From Proteobacteria bacterium ST_bin16 (GTDB lineage Bacteria > Pseudomonadota > Gammaproteobacteria > Burkholderiales > Nitrosomonadaceae), in contig MSXT01000026.1 of NCBI GenBank assembly GCA_002083595.1, forward strand, positions 1 through 24,054: 24,054 nt of DNA, in the 5' to 3' direction. Position 1 is the stretch's first letter. Each line of letters starts with the position of its first letter. The translations under genes and the position numbers were made by a program. The notes below the pieces were generated by a model. It was not told where the DNA came from. It saw nothing but the letters and a program-made list of their open reading frames with translations, and ran no database searches. This document shows, in pieces, positions 1 through 8,569 of the stretch.

Positions 1-95
1 GTCACCTCATCACTGTCAAGGGATTTTAGCTGACATGGTAGCGTAGGAATAATTGGTATTATCTTACTCACTGGTTTTGATTCAGAAAATCAAAT

Positions 96-130
96 TGCAC
101 CGCTTGATTCAATCACAACTTAGCGGTGCA
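96..130 (-). terminator. Possible terminator stem-loop of the His-rich gene
   Basis: A perfect 9-bp inverted repeat (TGCACCGCT at 96-104 and AGCGGTGCA at 122-130) with a 17-nt loop lies 43 nt past the stop of the minus-strand gene ending at 174. Read on the minus strand it is followed by AATTTGATTTTC, only moderately T-rich. The position suits transcription termination, but the long loop and weak T-tract leave this uncertain. Bases 1-95 show no supportable gene. Confidence 0.4.
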
Positions 131-173
131 TATCACATCCGTTCCACCAATAAAAAGCCCAGTCAGTTTACGC

Positions 174-884
174 TTAAGCTTCCGATGCCTTTTTGCGGCG
201 CACAAAATAGAATGCAGCGCCACCACCAGCAACTAGGACTAATACAGCAATTTCCATCACGCCAAGACCGCCGCCATGACCGCCATGACCGCCACCTTTA
301 CCAACACCTAATGGAATTTTAACAACTGTTTTGACATTGCCTGCGTCGTCTTTTCTTTCCAATTGTACTGCGTACTGACCTACTTCCTGAATATTGGCAG
401 CTACCACAATAATTCCGGAGTTATGCTTTTGAGCAGGCATATAGACAAGACCATGTTCTGCAGCAGCATGTCCTGCGTGCTCATCATGATTCATTCCTTC
501 GTGCCCTGCATGATCACCAGCATCCGCTGCTTTTTGCTCCGCCGGTGCGGCTGGCTTGGCACCATGGCCTTCATGTCCATCTTTAATTAAGCGAACTGCC
601 AAAGGAATTTCCCGTGCTTCATGCGGTAATTCAATGGTCAAATTCACCTTGCCGGTATTTGGCAGATTCTCGCAGAATGAATGCATCGGTGGTATGCCGC
701 CTTCCGGTACTTCATATGCACTGAATGTTACCGGGAATTCGCCGGTTTTGATCGTACAACCGCCAGCATCGTGATGACCTTCGTGAGCGAGCATTAACTG
801 CGCATACGATGGTAGCGCTATAAAAGATGCCAATACCGCGCCACCAAATTTTGCTACCCAACTACTTTTAGAAACTACCTTCAT
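174..884 (-). CDS. His-rich exported membrane-anchored protein of unknown function
   Basis: I do not recognise a family for this 236-residue protein. It starts with a signal peptide ending around SYA (residue 28) and is preceded by a good ribosome binding site (GGAGAA shortly before the ATG). A probable beta-rich domain with two cysteines (C43, C71) follows. A linker very rich in histidine and alanine spans about 104-144, and a second conserved-looking stretch spans about 145-192. A Gly/His run (196-207) leads into one C-terminal transmembrane helix (about 209-228), closed by RRKK. The expected topology is a periplasmic body anchored by its C-terminus. The many histidines suggest binding of copper, nickel or zinc, but that is inference. 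It shares the minus strand with glcF, 132 nt downstream of it, and is probably separately transcribed. Confidence 0.85.
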   Translation of the reverse strand: MKVVSKSSWVAKFGGAVLASFIALPSYAQLMLAHEGHHDAGGCTIKTGEFPVTFSAYEVPEGGIPPMHSFCENLPNTGKVNLTIELPHEAREIPLAVRLIKDGHEGHGAKPAAPAEQKAADAGDHAGHEGMNHDEHAGHAAAEHGLVYMPAQKHNSGIIVVAANIQEVGQYAVQLERKDDAGNVKTVVKIPLGVGKGGGHGGHGGGLGVMEIAVLVLVAGGGAAFYFVRRKKASEA

Positions 885-1016
885 ATCTTCTCCAATTGAT
901 TATCTATATGCCTGTTACTCATTTATGTATGCCCAGAAATTTCGCCCGAACAACTTAGCCAAGGATTGTATAACAAAAAATTTAGAATATTAATCGAAAT
1001 GAAAACTTTTCGCCGC

Positions 1017-2264
1017 TCAACTGCCGGATAACCGCTCATCCAGAAGCTCGATCCAGTGTTTGACTGATAATGCGGTGCCGGTCTGCAAATGCATTAAACA
1101 ACCGATATTCGCAGTGGCTATCTGATCAGGCTTACCCGATTCCAGTGCTGTCACTTTATTTTTCAGCAACTGCTGCGAAAGTTCGGGTTGCAGGATTGAA
1201 TACGTACCCGCCGAGCCACAACACAGATGCGCATTGGGCACAGTAGTCAAATCAAAACCGGCGCTGTGCAGAATTTTCTCGACCACGCCGCGAATCTGCA
1301 TGCCATGCTGTAGCGTACAGGGAGAATGAAACGACAATTTAATCTTTCCACCATGGGTTCGCTGCTGAGCAAGCAATTGCTCAATCTTATCCAATTCTGC
1401 ATGAACGATTTCGCCAATATCCTTGGCGAGCACCGAAACCTTAGCGGCTTTCCCGGCATAGACCGGATCATGCTGCAAAAAATGTCCGTACTCTTTCACC
1501 GTCACGCCGCAGCCGCTGGCAGTGACCACAATCGCATCAACTTCACCCTGCTCCACCCATGGCCACCAGGCATCGATATTGCGGCGCATGTAATCGAGTC
1601 CGTCCTGCTGCGCATTCAGATGGAAAGCCACGGCCCCGCAGCACCCAGCATTTTCCGCCTTCATTAACGAAATGCCCAGATGATCCAGCACGCGCGCGGT
1701 AGCGGCGTTAATGTTAGGTGCCAATGACGGTTGCACACATCCATCCAGCACCAGCATTTTCCGGGTATGACGCGTTTCAGGCCAGGCTTCGGCAGAACTA
1801 ATTTTAGGTGGAATTTTTCTTTTTAAACTCTGTGGCAAAAACGGCCGCACAAGCTGACCTGCCTTAAACAAGGTGTTAAATACCCAAGCATTGGGCAACA
1901 CTTTACGCAACGTAAAACGCAACACTTCCGATTGCGTATCGCGCTTCACTTGTTGTTCAACCATAGCGCGGCCGATATCGACCAAAGCGCCATAGCGCAC
2001 ACCAGACGGGCACGTCGTCTCGCACGCGCGACACGTCAGACAACGATCCAGATGCAATTGGGTTTTTTGCGTAACCGGTTGCCCTTCGAGCATTTGTTTC
2101 ATCAAATAAATACGCCCGCGCGGACTATCCAGCTCATCACCCAGAATCTGATACGTCGGACAAGTCGCCAAGCAGAAACCGCAATGCACGCAACTGCGCA
2201 AAATGGCATCGGCTTCCTGGCCTTGCGGGGAATTTTTTATAAAATCAGCGAGCTTGGTTTGCAT
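1017..2264 (-). CDS. glcF: Glycolate dehydrogenase, iron-sulfur subunit GlcF
   Basis: GlcF is the electron-transfer subunit of the membrane-associated glycolate dehydrogenase that turns glycolate into glyoxylate and passes electrons toward the quinone pool. The 415-residue protein has two ferredoxin-type 4Fe-4S motifs, C25-x2-C28-x2-C31-x3-CP and C75-x2-C78-x2-C81-x3-CP. Two CCG-type cysteine-rich domains follow, seen as GCCGAVAFH and LCCGSAGTY. Length and layout match Escherichia coli GlcF (recalled). Its ATG abuts the glcE stop codon with no spacer, so translational coupling is likely. It is the last gene of the garR-glcDEF operon. Confidence 0.95.
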   Translation of the reverse strand: MQTKLADFIKNSPQGQEADAILRSCVHCGFCLATCPTYQILGDELDSPRGRIYLMKQMLEGQPVTQKTQLHLDRCLTCRACETTCPSGVRYGALVDIGRAMVEQQVKRDTQSEVLRFTLRKVLPNAWVFNTLFKAGQLVRPFLPQSLKRKIPPKISSAEAWPETRHTRKMLVLDGCVQPSLAPNINAATARVLDHLGISLMKAENAGCCGAVAFHLNAQQDGLDYMRRNIDAWWPWVEQGEVDAIVVTASGCGVTVKEYGHFLQHDPVYAGKAAKVSVLAKDIGEIVHAELDKIEQLLAQQRTHGGKIKLSFHSPCTLQHGMQIRGVVEKILHSAGFDLTTVPNAHLCCGSAGTYSILQPELSQQLLKNKVTALESGKPDQIATANIGCLMHLQTGTALSVKHWIELLDERLSGS

Positions 2265-3338
2265 TTAAATCTCAGAATAAAGCCGACCGGGATTAAAAGT
2301 TCCCGCCGGATCAAATTTTTCTTTTAAAGTGCGATGAATTTTCATCAGCGCAGGCGGCAACGGATGAAACACCGCGGTGCGTGCCGCGTCGGCGCGAAAC
2401 AAAGTGGCATGCCCGCCCGCTTCTTCAGCCGCGCGGCGAATGACTTCAGTTACATCGCCGCCGGTGGCGCATAGCCAGCGTAAAGCGCCATTCCATTCCA
2501 GCAACTGCTTCCCCGGCAACAACAAAGGCGGTGTTGTCGATTTGATCGATAAACGCCACAGCGGTTTGTCCGGCTGAAAAAAACCGTGCGTATGTTCACG
2601 CACCGATTGCCAAAAAATTTTATCATCCGCCAACGTTTCTCCGCTCAATTTCACTTGTGCCGCGCGCACCGCCGGTTCGGCTCCGGAGAGTCTGATAAAC
2701 AGCTGGCCATCGGTGTAACAAGTCGCGGAAACCGGCAACGGCTTACCCGCCCATTGATTCATCTTTTCAATCGCAGCCGCTTCATCCATAGCCATGCATA
2801 GCGTCGTTTCAATGGCCGGTTTAGGTAAAACTTTCAGCGAAACTTCGAGCAATACGCCGAGCGTTCCCATCGATCCCGCCATCAACCGGGAAACATCGTA
2901 ACCGGCGACATTTTTCATTACCTGCCCGCCAAAATGCAGATCCTCACCTTTTCCGTCGAGCATGCGCACACCCAGCACGAAATCGCGCACACTGCCAGCA
3001 GCCACACGGCGCGGACCGGATAAACCGGCGGCAACGCAGCCGCCCAAGGTAGCCGCCGCACCGAAATACGGCGGTTCGAATGCCAGCATCTGGCCATGCT
3101 GATCAAGCTCGGCTTCTAAATCGGCCAACCGCGTCCCGGCACGTGCGGTAATCACCAGCTCGGTCGGCTCGTAATCTACGATGCCGTTGTAATCGCTCAT
3201 ATCCAGCAAGGCGCTGTTTTGTTCTCCAGCGCGATTACCGTAAAAATCCTTGGTGCCGCCGCCGCGTATTTGTAGTGGGGTTTTAGATTCAGCCGCAGTG
3301 CGAATAACTGCCTGGTATTGATCAATCGTGGTCTGCAT
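2265..3338 (-). CDS. glcE: Glycolate dehydrogenase, FAD-binding subunit GlcE
   Basis: GlcE is the second flavoprotein-like subunit of glycolate dehydrogenase, partner of GlcD and GlcF. A PCMH-type FAD-binding domain is visible from the glycine-rich IRGGGTKDFYG near the N-terminus, through DPTELVITARAGT-like residues (here YEPTELVITARAGT), to VMKNVAGYDVSRLMAGS. The C-terminus ends FNPGRLYSE, as in E. coli GlcE. I chose the ATG at 3338 (MQTTIDQY, 357 residues), 5 nt after the glcD stop. An in-frame TTG at 3347 would overlap glcD by 4 nt and is possible. Neither has a strong ribosome binding site, which fits coupling to glcD. Confidence 0.93.
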   Translation of the reverse strand: MQTTIDQYQAVIRTAAESKTPLQIRGGGTKDFYGNRAGEQNSALLDMSDYNGIVDYEPTELVITARAGTRLADLEAELDQHGQMLAFEPPYFGAAATLGGCVAAGLSGPRRVAAGSVRDFVLGVRMLDGKGEDLHFGGQVMKNVAGYDVSRLMAGSMGTLGVLLEVSLKVLPKPAIETTLCMAMDEAAAIEKMNQWAGKPLPVSATCYTDGQLFIRLSGAEPAVRAAQVKLSGETLADDKIFWQSVREHTHGFFQPDKPLWRLSIKSTTPPLLLPGKQLLEWNGALRWLCATGGDVTEVIRRAAEEAGGHATLFRADAARTAVFHPLPPALMKIHRTLKEKFDPAGTFNPGRLYSEI

Positions 3339-3343
3339 GGCAT

Positions 3344-4798
3344 TCAAAAACGCGGCAAATCGGCAAATTTTTGCTCACCGCGATGCACATGCATCGCCCC
3401 CAGCTCCGCGCAACGGTGTAATTCAGGCACAGCCTTGCCCGGATTGAGCAAACCCGCAGGATCGAACGCCGCTTTCACGGCATGGAACATGGCCAGTTCT
3501 CCGGCTCCGAATTGTGAACACATCTGATTGATTTTTTCCATCCCCACGCCATGCTCTCCGGTGATCGTGCCACCGGCATGAATGCACATTTCCAATATCT
3601 TGCCGCCGAATTCCTCGGTTCTTTCCAACTCGCCCGGTTTGTTCGCATCGTACAAAATCAGCGGATGCAAATTGCCGTCCCCGGCATGAAACACATTCAT
3701 GCAGCGCAATCCATATTCTTGTGAAAGTTCTTCAATGCCGCGCAGCACATCGGCCAGACGCTTACGCGGAATGGTGCCGTCCATGCAGTAATAATCCGGC
3801 GAAACCCGGCCCGCCGCAGGAAACGCCGCTTTACGCCCGGCCCAGAACTTAAGCCGCTCGGCTTCATTATTCGACGTACTGATGTTGGTCGCGCCGCTTT
3901 GCTGCATGATGGCATAAATCCGCCGGATTTCATCCGCCACTTCCTCGGTGCTGCCATCCGATTCGCACAACAGAATCGCCTCGGCATTCAGATCGTAACC
4001 GGCATGCAGAAACTCTTCCACCGCATGAATCGTAATCTTATCCATCATTTCCATACCGGCGGGAATAATGCCCGCACCGATGACATTCGCCACCGCACTG
4101 CCCGCTTTCTGCACATCGTCGAACGCCGCCATCACCAATTGCGCTTTTTCCGGTTTGGGAATCAGTTTGACGGTGATCTCCGTGACGATACCCAGCATGC
4201 CCTCGGAACCGGTCATCAAGGCCAGCAAATCATAACCCACGCTATCCAGACTATCGCCGCCGATTTCCAGACACTCGCCGTCGATAGTCAGCACCCGCAA
4301 TTTAAGAATATTGTGTACGGTCAGGCCGTATTTCAGGCAATGCACACCGCCGGAATTTTCCGCGACGTTGCCACCAATCGAGCAAGCAATTTGCGACGAA
4401 GGATCGGGCGCGTAATACAAACCAAACGGCGCCGCCGCTTCGCTGATCGCCAGATTGCGCACGCCGGGCTGCACGCGCGCGGTACGTGCCAACGGATCGA
4501 TGGCGATAATCTGCTTCAGTTTCGCCAGTGACAGCAAAACACCTTGCGCGTGCGGCAATGCGCCGCCCGATAAGCCGGTGCCCGCGCCGCGCGCCACTAC
4601 GGGCGTTTGAGTCGCGTAGCAAAGCTGCAAAACTTTGACGATCTGTTCTTCCGTTTGCGGCAAGACAACGATCATTGGCAATTGCCGGTAAGCGGACAAA
4701 CCGTCGCATTCGTACGGTTTCAAATCCTCGGCTTCATACAACACCGCGTCGGGCGGCAAAAAAGACCGTAGTTGGTTAACAAGTTCTTGAGCAGACAT
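3344..4798 (-). CDS. glcD: Glycolate dehydrogenase, catalytic FAD subunit GlcD
   Basis: GlcD is the FAD-linked oxidase subunit that oxidises glycolate (and often D-lactate) to glyoxylate. The 484-residue protein matches E. coli GlcD almost throughout. The FAD-binding signature RGAGTGLSGGALP begins near residue 70, followed by PDPSSQIACSIGGNVAENSGG, LLALMTGSEGMLGIVTE, FHAGDGNLHP and a final FDPAGLLNPGK. The start is placed at the ATG at 4798 (MSAQELV), 4 nt after the garR stop. An upstream in-frame TTG at 4858 would add 20 residues read from within garR that do not look like the family. The tight spacing puts it in one operon with garR, glcE and glcF. Confidence 0.95.
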   Translation of the reverse strand: MSAQELVNQLRSFLPPDAVLYEAEDLKPYECDGLSAYRQLPMIVVLPQTEEQIVKVLQLCYATQTPVVARGAGTGLSGGALPHAQGVLLSLAKLKQIIAIDPLARTARVQPGVRNLAISEAAAPFGLYYAPDPSSQIACSIGGNVAENSGGVHCLKYGLTVHNILKLRVLTIDGECLEIGGDSLDSVGYDLLALMTGSEGMLGIVTEITVKLIPKPEKAQLVMAAFDDVQKAGSAVANVIGAGIIPAGMEMMDKITIHAVEEFLHAGYDLNAEAILLCESDGSTEEVADEIRRIYAIMQQSGATNISTSNNEAERLKFWAGRKAAFPAAGRVSPDYYCMDGTIPRKRLADVLRGIEELSQEYGLRCMNVFHAGDGNLHPLILYDANKPGELERTEEFGGKILEMCIHAGGTITGEHGVGMEKINQMCSQFGAGELAMFHAVKAAFDPAGLLNPGKAVPELHRCAELGAMHVHRGEQKFADLPRF

Positions 4799-4802
4799 GC
4801 GA

Positions 4803-5708
4803 TTATTCTGAGTGTTTTTTAATTTCGTGGTTGGCCAGTTTTTCCAGCATCTTAACAATGGCGGAATTATCCCATGTTGCGCCGCCGTGCGCGAGACAAG
4901 CGGAAAACAATTCGCGCACTGCCGCTGTAGTCGGCAGACTCACGCCCAATTCGGCGGCGCTCTGCAACGCGATATTCAAATCCTTGTGATGCAATTCGAT
5001 GCGGAAACCTGGGTCGAAACGCCGTTCGATCATGCGCTGCCCGTGCACTTCCAGCGCCTTCGACGCGGCAAATCCGCCCAACAACGCTTGCCGCACCTTG
5101 GCTGGATCGACACCGGCCTTGGACGCGAACAGCAACGCCTCGGCCACCGCTTCAATCGCTGACGACACCACGATCTGATTGGCGACTTTGCACACCTGCC
5201 CGGCGCCGACGTCGCCGATATGCGTCACCGTTTTGCCCATCAATGCCAGCACCGGTTTGATGGTTTCAAACACCGCCGCGCTCGCGCCCACCATGATCGT
5301 CAACGTGGCATTCTGCGCCCCCACATCGCCGCCGGAAACCGGCGCATCGGCATAATCATGCCCGAGTACATTCAGCCGCATGGCAAATTCGCGCGTCGCC
5401 AGCGGCGAAATCGAACTCATATCGACGATGATTCGCCTCCGGTCAGGATCGCTTTGCAATCCCTCGGTCACGCCATCCTCGCCAAATAGCACCTTCTCCA
5501 CATCCGGCGTATCCGGCAGCATGGTGATAACGATATCCGCATGCTGCGCAACCTTCTTGGGTGACGATAACGCGCTGCCGCCCAGCTCGACCAAGTCGGC
5601 AGGCACGCCGCTGCGCGAATGCAAAAACAAGCGATGCCCGCCTTTGATCAAATGCCCAGCCATGGGCTTGCCCATGATGCCGAGACCGATGAAACCGATA
5701 GTGGTCAT
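4803..5708 (-). CDS. garR: 2-hydroxy-3-oxopropionate (tartronate semialdehyde) reductase
   Basis: This beta-hydroxyacid dehydrogenase reduces tartronate semialdehyde to D-glycerate with NAD(P)H, completing the route from glyoxylate back to glycerate. The 301-residue protein has the Rossmann motif GFIGLGIMGKPMAGHL at residues 5-20, the substrate-binding APVSGGDVGAQ (S125), and the catalytic lysine in GQVCKVANQ (K174 with N177). The family includes 3-hydroxyisobutyrate dehydrogenase; placement directly before glcDEF favours the glycerate-pathway enzyme (GarR/GlxR). It is the first gene of the operon. The leader before its ATG is AT-rich with no clear Shine-Dalgarno. No glyoxylate carboligase or hydroxypyruvate isomerase gene is in view. 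Confidence 0.88.
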   Translation of the reverse strand: MTTIGFIGLGIMGKPMAGHLIKGGHRLFLHSRSGVPADLVELGGSALSSPKKVAQHADIVITMLPDTPDVEKVLFGEDGVTEGLQSDPDRRRIIVDMSSISPLATREFAMRLNVLGHDYADAPVSGGDVGAQNATLTIMVGASAAVFETIKPVLALMGKTVTHIGDVGAGQVCKVANQIVVSSAIEAVAEALLFASKAGVDPAKVRQALLGGFAASKALEVHGQRMIERRFDPGFRIELHHKDLNIALQSAAELGVSLPTTAAVRELFSACLAHGGATWDNSAIVKMLEKLANHEIKKHSE

Positions 5709-5740
5709 AAATTTAATTTTTTATTTAAGAAATTCCGCAT

Positions 5741-5769
5741 GATGGCGGATGACGCTTCGCTCATCCACC
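5741..5769. repeat. REP-like palindromic hairpin element
   Basis: GGATGA (5747-5752) and TCATCC (5761-5766) form a stem around an inner GC-TTC-GC hairpin with one bulged C, flanked by partly complementary GG and CC. The form 'GGCGGATGACGCTTCGCTC' followed by ATCCACCC resembles short palindromic repeats that I recall as dispersed through beta- and gammaproteobacterial genomes. It lies in the 134-nt gap between the TIR-SUMF1 gene and garR. Only one copy is in this window, so its repeat status rests on recall. Confidence 0.5.
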
Positions 5770-5842
5770 CTACAAATCTACAAATCCAACCAAAAATCAA
5801 ACCCGCAGAAGCTGCGCCCCTGTACCCCGCGAATATCAAAGA

Positions 5843-7078
5843 TCAAAAAGCCCTGGCGATACGAAAACCCACGAAGATGCCGGCCCCACCGGTGTCGACC
5901 CTGTCACGGCCAGCCGACCGCAAGCCCTGTGGAGTGTTGATCCACGAACCGCCGCGAACCACCCGGCGGCCGCAATCGCCGCCGTCCTTGCCCAACCAAG
6001 CCGAGCCATCTCCCGGCGTATTGTTGTAATTATCGTGCCAGCAATCCTGTGTCCATTCCCACACGTTGCCGGCGGTATCGTGCAGCCCGAATGCATTGGC
6101 TTTGAACGAACCCGCCGGGGCGGTTTGCCGGTTATCCCACTGGCTACCGCATCCATCGCAATTGGCATTATTCCTTCCAGCCCCATCACCCCACCAATAC
6201 CGGGTTTGTGTGCCAGCACGCGCGGCATATTCCCACTCGTCTTCGGTTGGTAAGCGATATTTTTTACCAGTTTGGTCCGACAACCACTTTGCATACGCTT
6301 GCGCGTCGTCGAATGACACATTGATCACCGGCCGCCTGCCGCGTCCCCAGCCGCTATCATCCGGCAATTTGCACTTAGTTGCATTGGCAAAGACATCGTA
6401 TTCGTCAAACGTCACTGCGTATTTACCGATTTCAAACGAGTAACCTATGGTAACCTCATGCTGTGGGCCTTCAGTTTTCCACCGGCCCAATTCGTCTTCA
6501 TGAGAACCCATCAAGAATTTTCCAGGTGAAATGCGCACCATTTCGGGCTCGAAAGGTAATCTTGTTTCATCCGGTTGTTCAAACCGGGAAGCACCAGGTG
6601 ATTCCAAGGCTGTTTTTGTACTCAGTGCTTTTTCCAATACCTGGATGAGCTTATCGACATCTGGATGAAACCGTTGATCACTGATCTCATGCGCTTGCCG
6701 TCGCGCCAATGACGTCAAGCATTCGGGTAGTTGCGATGAATTAGGCGCATATGCACGACCTACCAGCAGCGGAATCACGCGTATCTTCCGTTCCAGCAAG
6801 GTCACGATTTCAAGCCTCACCCAATCATCCGGATTATCCAAGCGCCGCTGCCCGGTGGCATCGGCGATATCCAGCCAGTGTCTCCCGATTAGCACCACAG
6901 CGACTTGCACAGCCTTCAGTTTTTCTTGAATAACTTCGACGAAATCTTCCCCCGGTTCGATCTGATCGATATCCATGAAGAGCTGGTCATGACCGAAATG
7001 ACCAGCCAGCCGGTCGTACAACCGGCCTGCATAGGGCGCGCTATCGTCGCGGCGGTAGTTGATGAAAATTTTGGCCAT
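5843..7078 (-). CDS. TIR domain fused to a SUMF1/FGE-like domain
   Basis: This 411-residue protein has two domains. Residues 1-150 form a bacterial TIR domain: it opens with KIFINYRRDDS, has LFMDIDQIEPGEDF, and carries WVRLE with a glutamate (E90) where NADase-active TIRs keep their catalytic Glu. Residues 178-411 form a formylglycine-generating-enzyme/SUMF1 domain, with MVRISPGKFLMGS, YRLPTEDEWEYAARAG, FGLHDTAGNVWEW and VVRGGSW...VGFRIAR. The copper-binding cysteine pair of true FGE, expected shortly after GGS, is absent, so sulfatase activation is unlikely; a C-type-lectin-like ligand-binding or sensor role is more plausible. No signal peptide is seen, so it is probably cytoplasmic. It stands alone on the minus strand, divergent from the L,D-transpeptidase gene. 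A defence or stress role is inference. Confidence 0.88.
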   Translation of the reverse strand: MAKIFINYRRDDSAPYAGRLYDRLAGHFGHDQLFMDIDQIEPGEDFVEVIQEKLKAVQVAVVLIGRHWLDIADATGQRRLDNPDDWVRLEIVTLLERKIRVIPLLVGRAYAPNSSQLPECLTSLARRQAHEISDQRFHPDVDKLIQVLEKALSTKTALESPGASRFEQPDETRLPFEPEMVRISPGKFLMGSHEDELGRWKTEGPQHEVTIGYSFEIGKYAVTFDEYDVFANATKCKLPDDSGWGRGRRPVINVSFDDAQAYAKWLSDQTGKKYRLPTEDEWEYAARAGTQTRYWWGDGAGRNNANCDGCGSQWDNRQTAPAGSFKANAFGLHDTAGNVWEWTQDCWHDNYNNTPGDGSAWLGKDGGDCGRRVVRGGSWINTPQGLRSAGRDRVDTGGAGIFVGFRIARAF

Positions 7079-7359
7079 TAAACAATAAAATCAAAAGCTG
7101 TTTTCTCAAACCGGCAATCATACTGGCAATCGATTTTACCGGGCAAAAAATGTGCTTATTACAACTCAACACAATTCAAAATCACTGCGTGAATTTACAG
7201 TTTTGCCAGCGATCAGCGTATTCCCAGACTCTCATTCGATACTTTAAATGACAATGAAAATACCCTGATTTGACATGATTAATGGTTGTGCCATCGTGAG
7301 AAATCTTGTAAATTGACTGTCATCGATCACGTCAAATCTTTATGATCCTGTTGATTATT

Positions 7360-8529
7360 ATGAATAAAAAACAATTACTGCCACTCCGCAGCGGCCTTGT
7401 CCTCGGCTTTTGCGCCGGTCTTTTGCTGTTGAGCGGTTGCCAGTCGCTGCCGACACAACAAGTGGCTGCACCGGCGCCAGTGGTCAAGCCGTTGCCGATT
7501 CCGGTCGCCAGTCACGAATTCAGTTTTGATGCCGCGCGCGACGATGTGGTCGGTTCGGTGCAAGTGATCACAGCGGGCAAGGACGATACGTTGTCCGATA
7601 TAGCGCGGCGCTTCAATCTGGGTTACGAAGAAATCGTCAGCGCCAATCCCGGCGTCGATCCGTGGCTGCCGAAAGCAGGCACGAAGATCATCATTCCCAC
7701 GCAATTCGTGCTGCCGGATGCGCCGCGTCAGGGCGTTGTGATCAATCTCGCGGCGATGCGGTTGTTTTATTTTCCCAAGACCAAGCCCGGCAAGCCGCAA
7801 AAAGTCATTACGCATCCGGTCGGCATTGGCCGGGTGGAGTGGAAAACACCGGAAGGCATGACGCGCGTCGCCTCGAAAACGGAAAATCCCAGCTGGATTC
7901 CAACGCCTTCGATCCGCCGGGAACACGCCAAAAACGGCGATCCATTACCCGCTGTCGTGCCGCCCGGGCCGGATAATCCGATGGGCACGCATGTATTGAA
8001 ACTGGATTGGCCGAACTACGCCATTCACGGTACCGACAAACCGCCGAGCATCGGTCTGCGCGGCAGTCACGGTTGTCTGCGCATGTACCCGGAAGACATC
8101 GTCGGCATTTACCGCGATGTCCCCGTCGGCACGCCGATCCGCATTGTCAATCAACCGCGCTTGCTAGGCTGGCGCGGCAACCAACTGTATTTGCAAGTGT
8201 ATCCCATTCTGGAAGACGACAAACGCAATCACGCCAACCTGCTCAAGAAATCGTTGACCACCGTGCGCGCAACACCGAAAGGTAAGCGCGATGCACGGCG
8301 TCAAGCCAAGGTCAACCAAGCCCTGCTTACCGAAGTCACGCGCAACCCGCGCGCCATTGCCATCCCGATCACGCAACCGGAAATGACGCTGCACACTTAT
8401 CTGGATCGCGCCAAGCTGGTGCAAAACACGCTGCCGTTCAACGCCACCTGGGATGGCGACATGAGCAGGCAACTCACGGCAAACGATGTATTGGAAATGG
8501 CGAATAAGGAATCTACCCGGGTTCGATAG
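7360..8529 (+). CDS. LysM-containing L,D-transpeptidase lipoprotein (YkuD family)
   Basis: This is a predicted peptidoglycan L,D-transpeptidase of the ErfK/YbiS/YnhG type, acting in the periplasm. Numbered from the ATG at 7360 (389 residues), the lipobox LLSGC puts the lipidated cysteine at C27. A LysM peptidoglycan-binding repeat follows at about 68-115 (ITAGKDDTLSDIARRFNLG). The YkuD domain (about 123-265) has the full active-site signature: H223 in YAIHGTDKPPS and SHGCLRM with H237 and nucleophile C239. About 120 more residues follow the catalytic domain, a longer tail than the minimal family. An ATG 18 nt upstream (7342) would add hydrophobic MILLII; the later start gives a normal K-containing n-region. 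Neither has a clear ribosome binding site. Confidence 0.9.
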   Translation: MNKKQLLPLRSGLVLGFCAGLLLLSGCQSLPTQQVAAPAPVVKPLPIPVASHEFSFDAARDDVVGSVQVITAGKDDTLSDIARRFNLGYEEIVSANPGVDPWLPKAGTKIIIPTQFVLPDAPRQGVVINLAAMRLFYFPKTKPGKPQKVITHPVGIGRVEWKTPEGMTRVASKTENPSWIPTPSIRREHAKNGDPLPAVVPPGPDNPMGTHVLKLDWPNYAIHGTDKPPSIGLRGSHGCLRMYPEDIVGIYRDVPVGTPIRIVNQPRLLGWRGNQLYLQVYPILEDDKRNHANLLKKSLTTVRATPKGKRDARRQAKVNQALLTEVTRNPRAIAIPITQPEMTLHTYLDRAKLVQNTLPFNATWDGDMSRQLTANDVLEMANKESTRVR

Positions 8530-8569
8530 CAACAGCCACCACCCCCCGTAAATCACACGTTAAACGGCA

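Noticed and set aside
3899..4531. Plus-strand open frame of 210 codons opposite glcD
   Set aside because: The minus strand encodes GlcD with family-wide similarity throughout; this frame is a shadow.
5843..6540. Calling the SUMF1-like domain a true formylglycine-generating enzyme
   Set aside because: The essential copper-binding cysteines after RGGSW are missing and no sulfatase gene is nearby.
7270..7298. TTGACA at 7270-7275 as the -35 box of an L,D-transpeptidase promoter
   Set aside because: No acceptable -10 hexamer is found 15-19 nt downstream.
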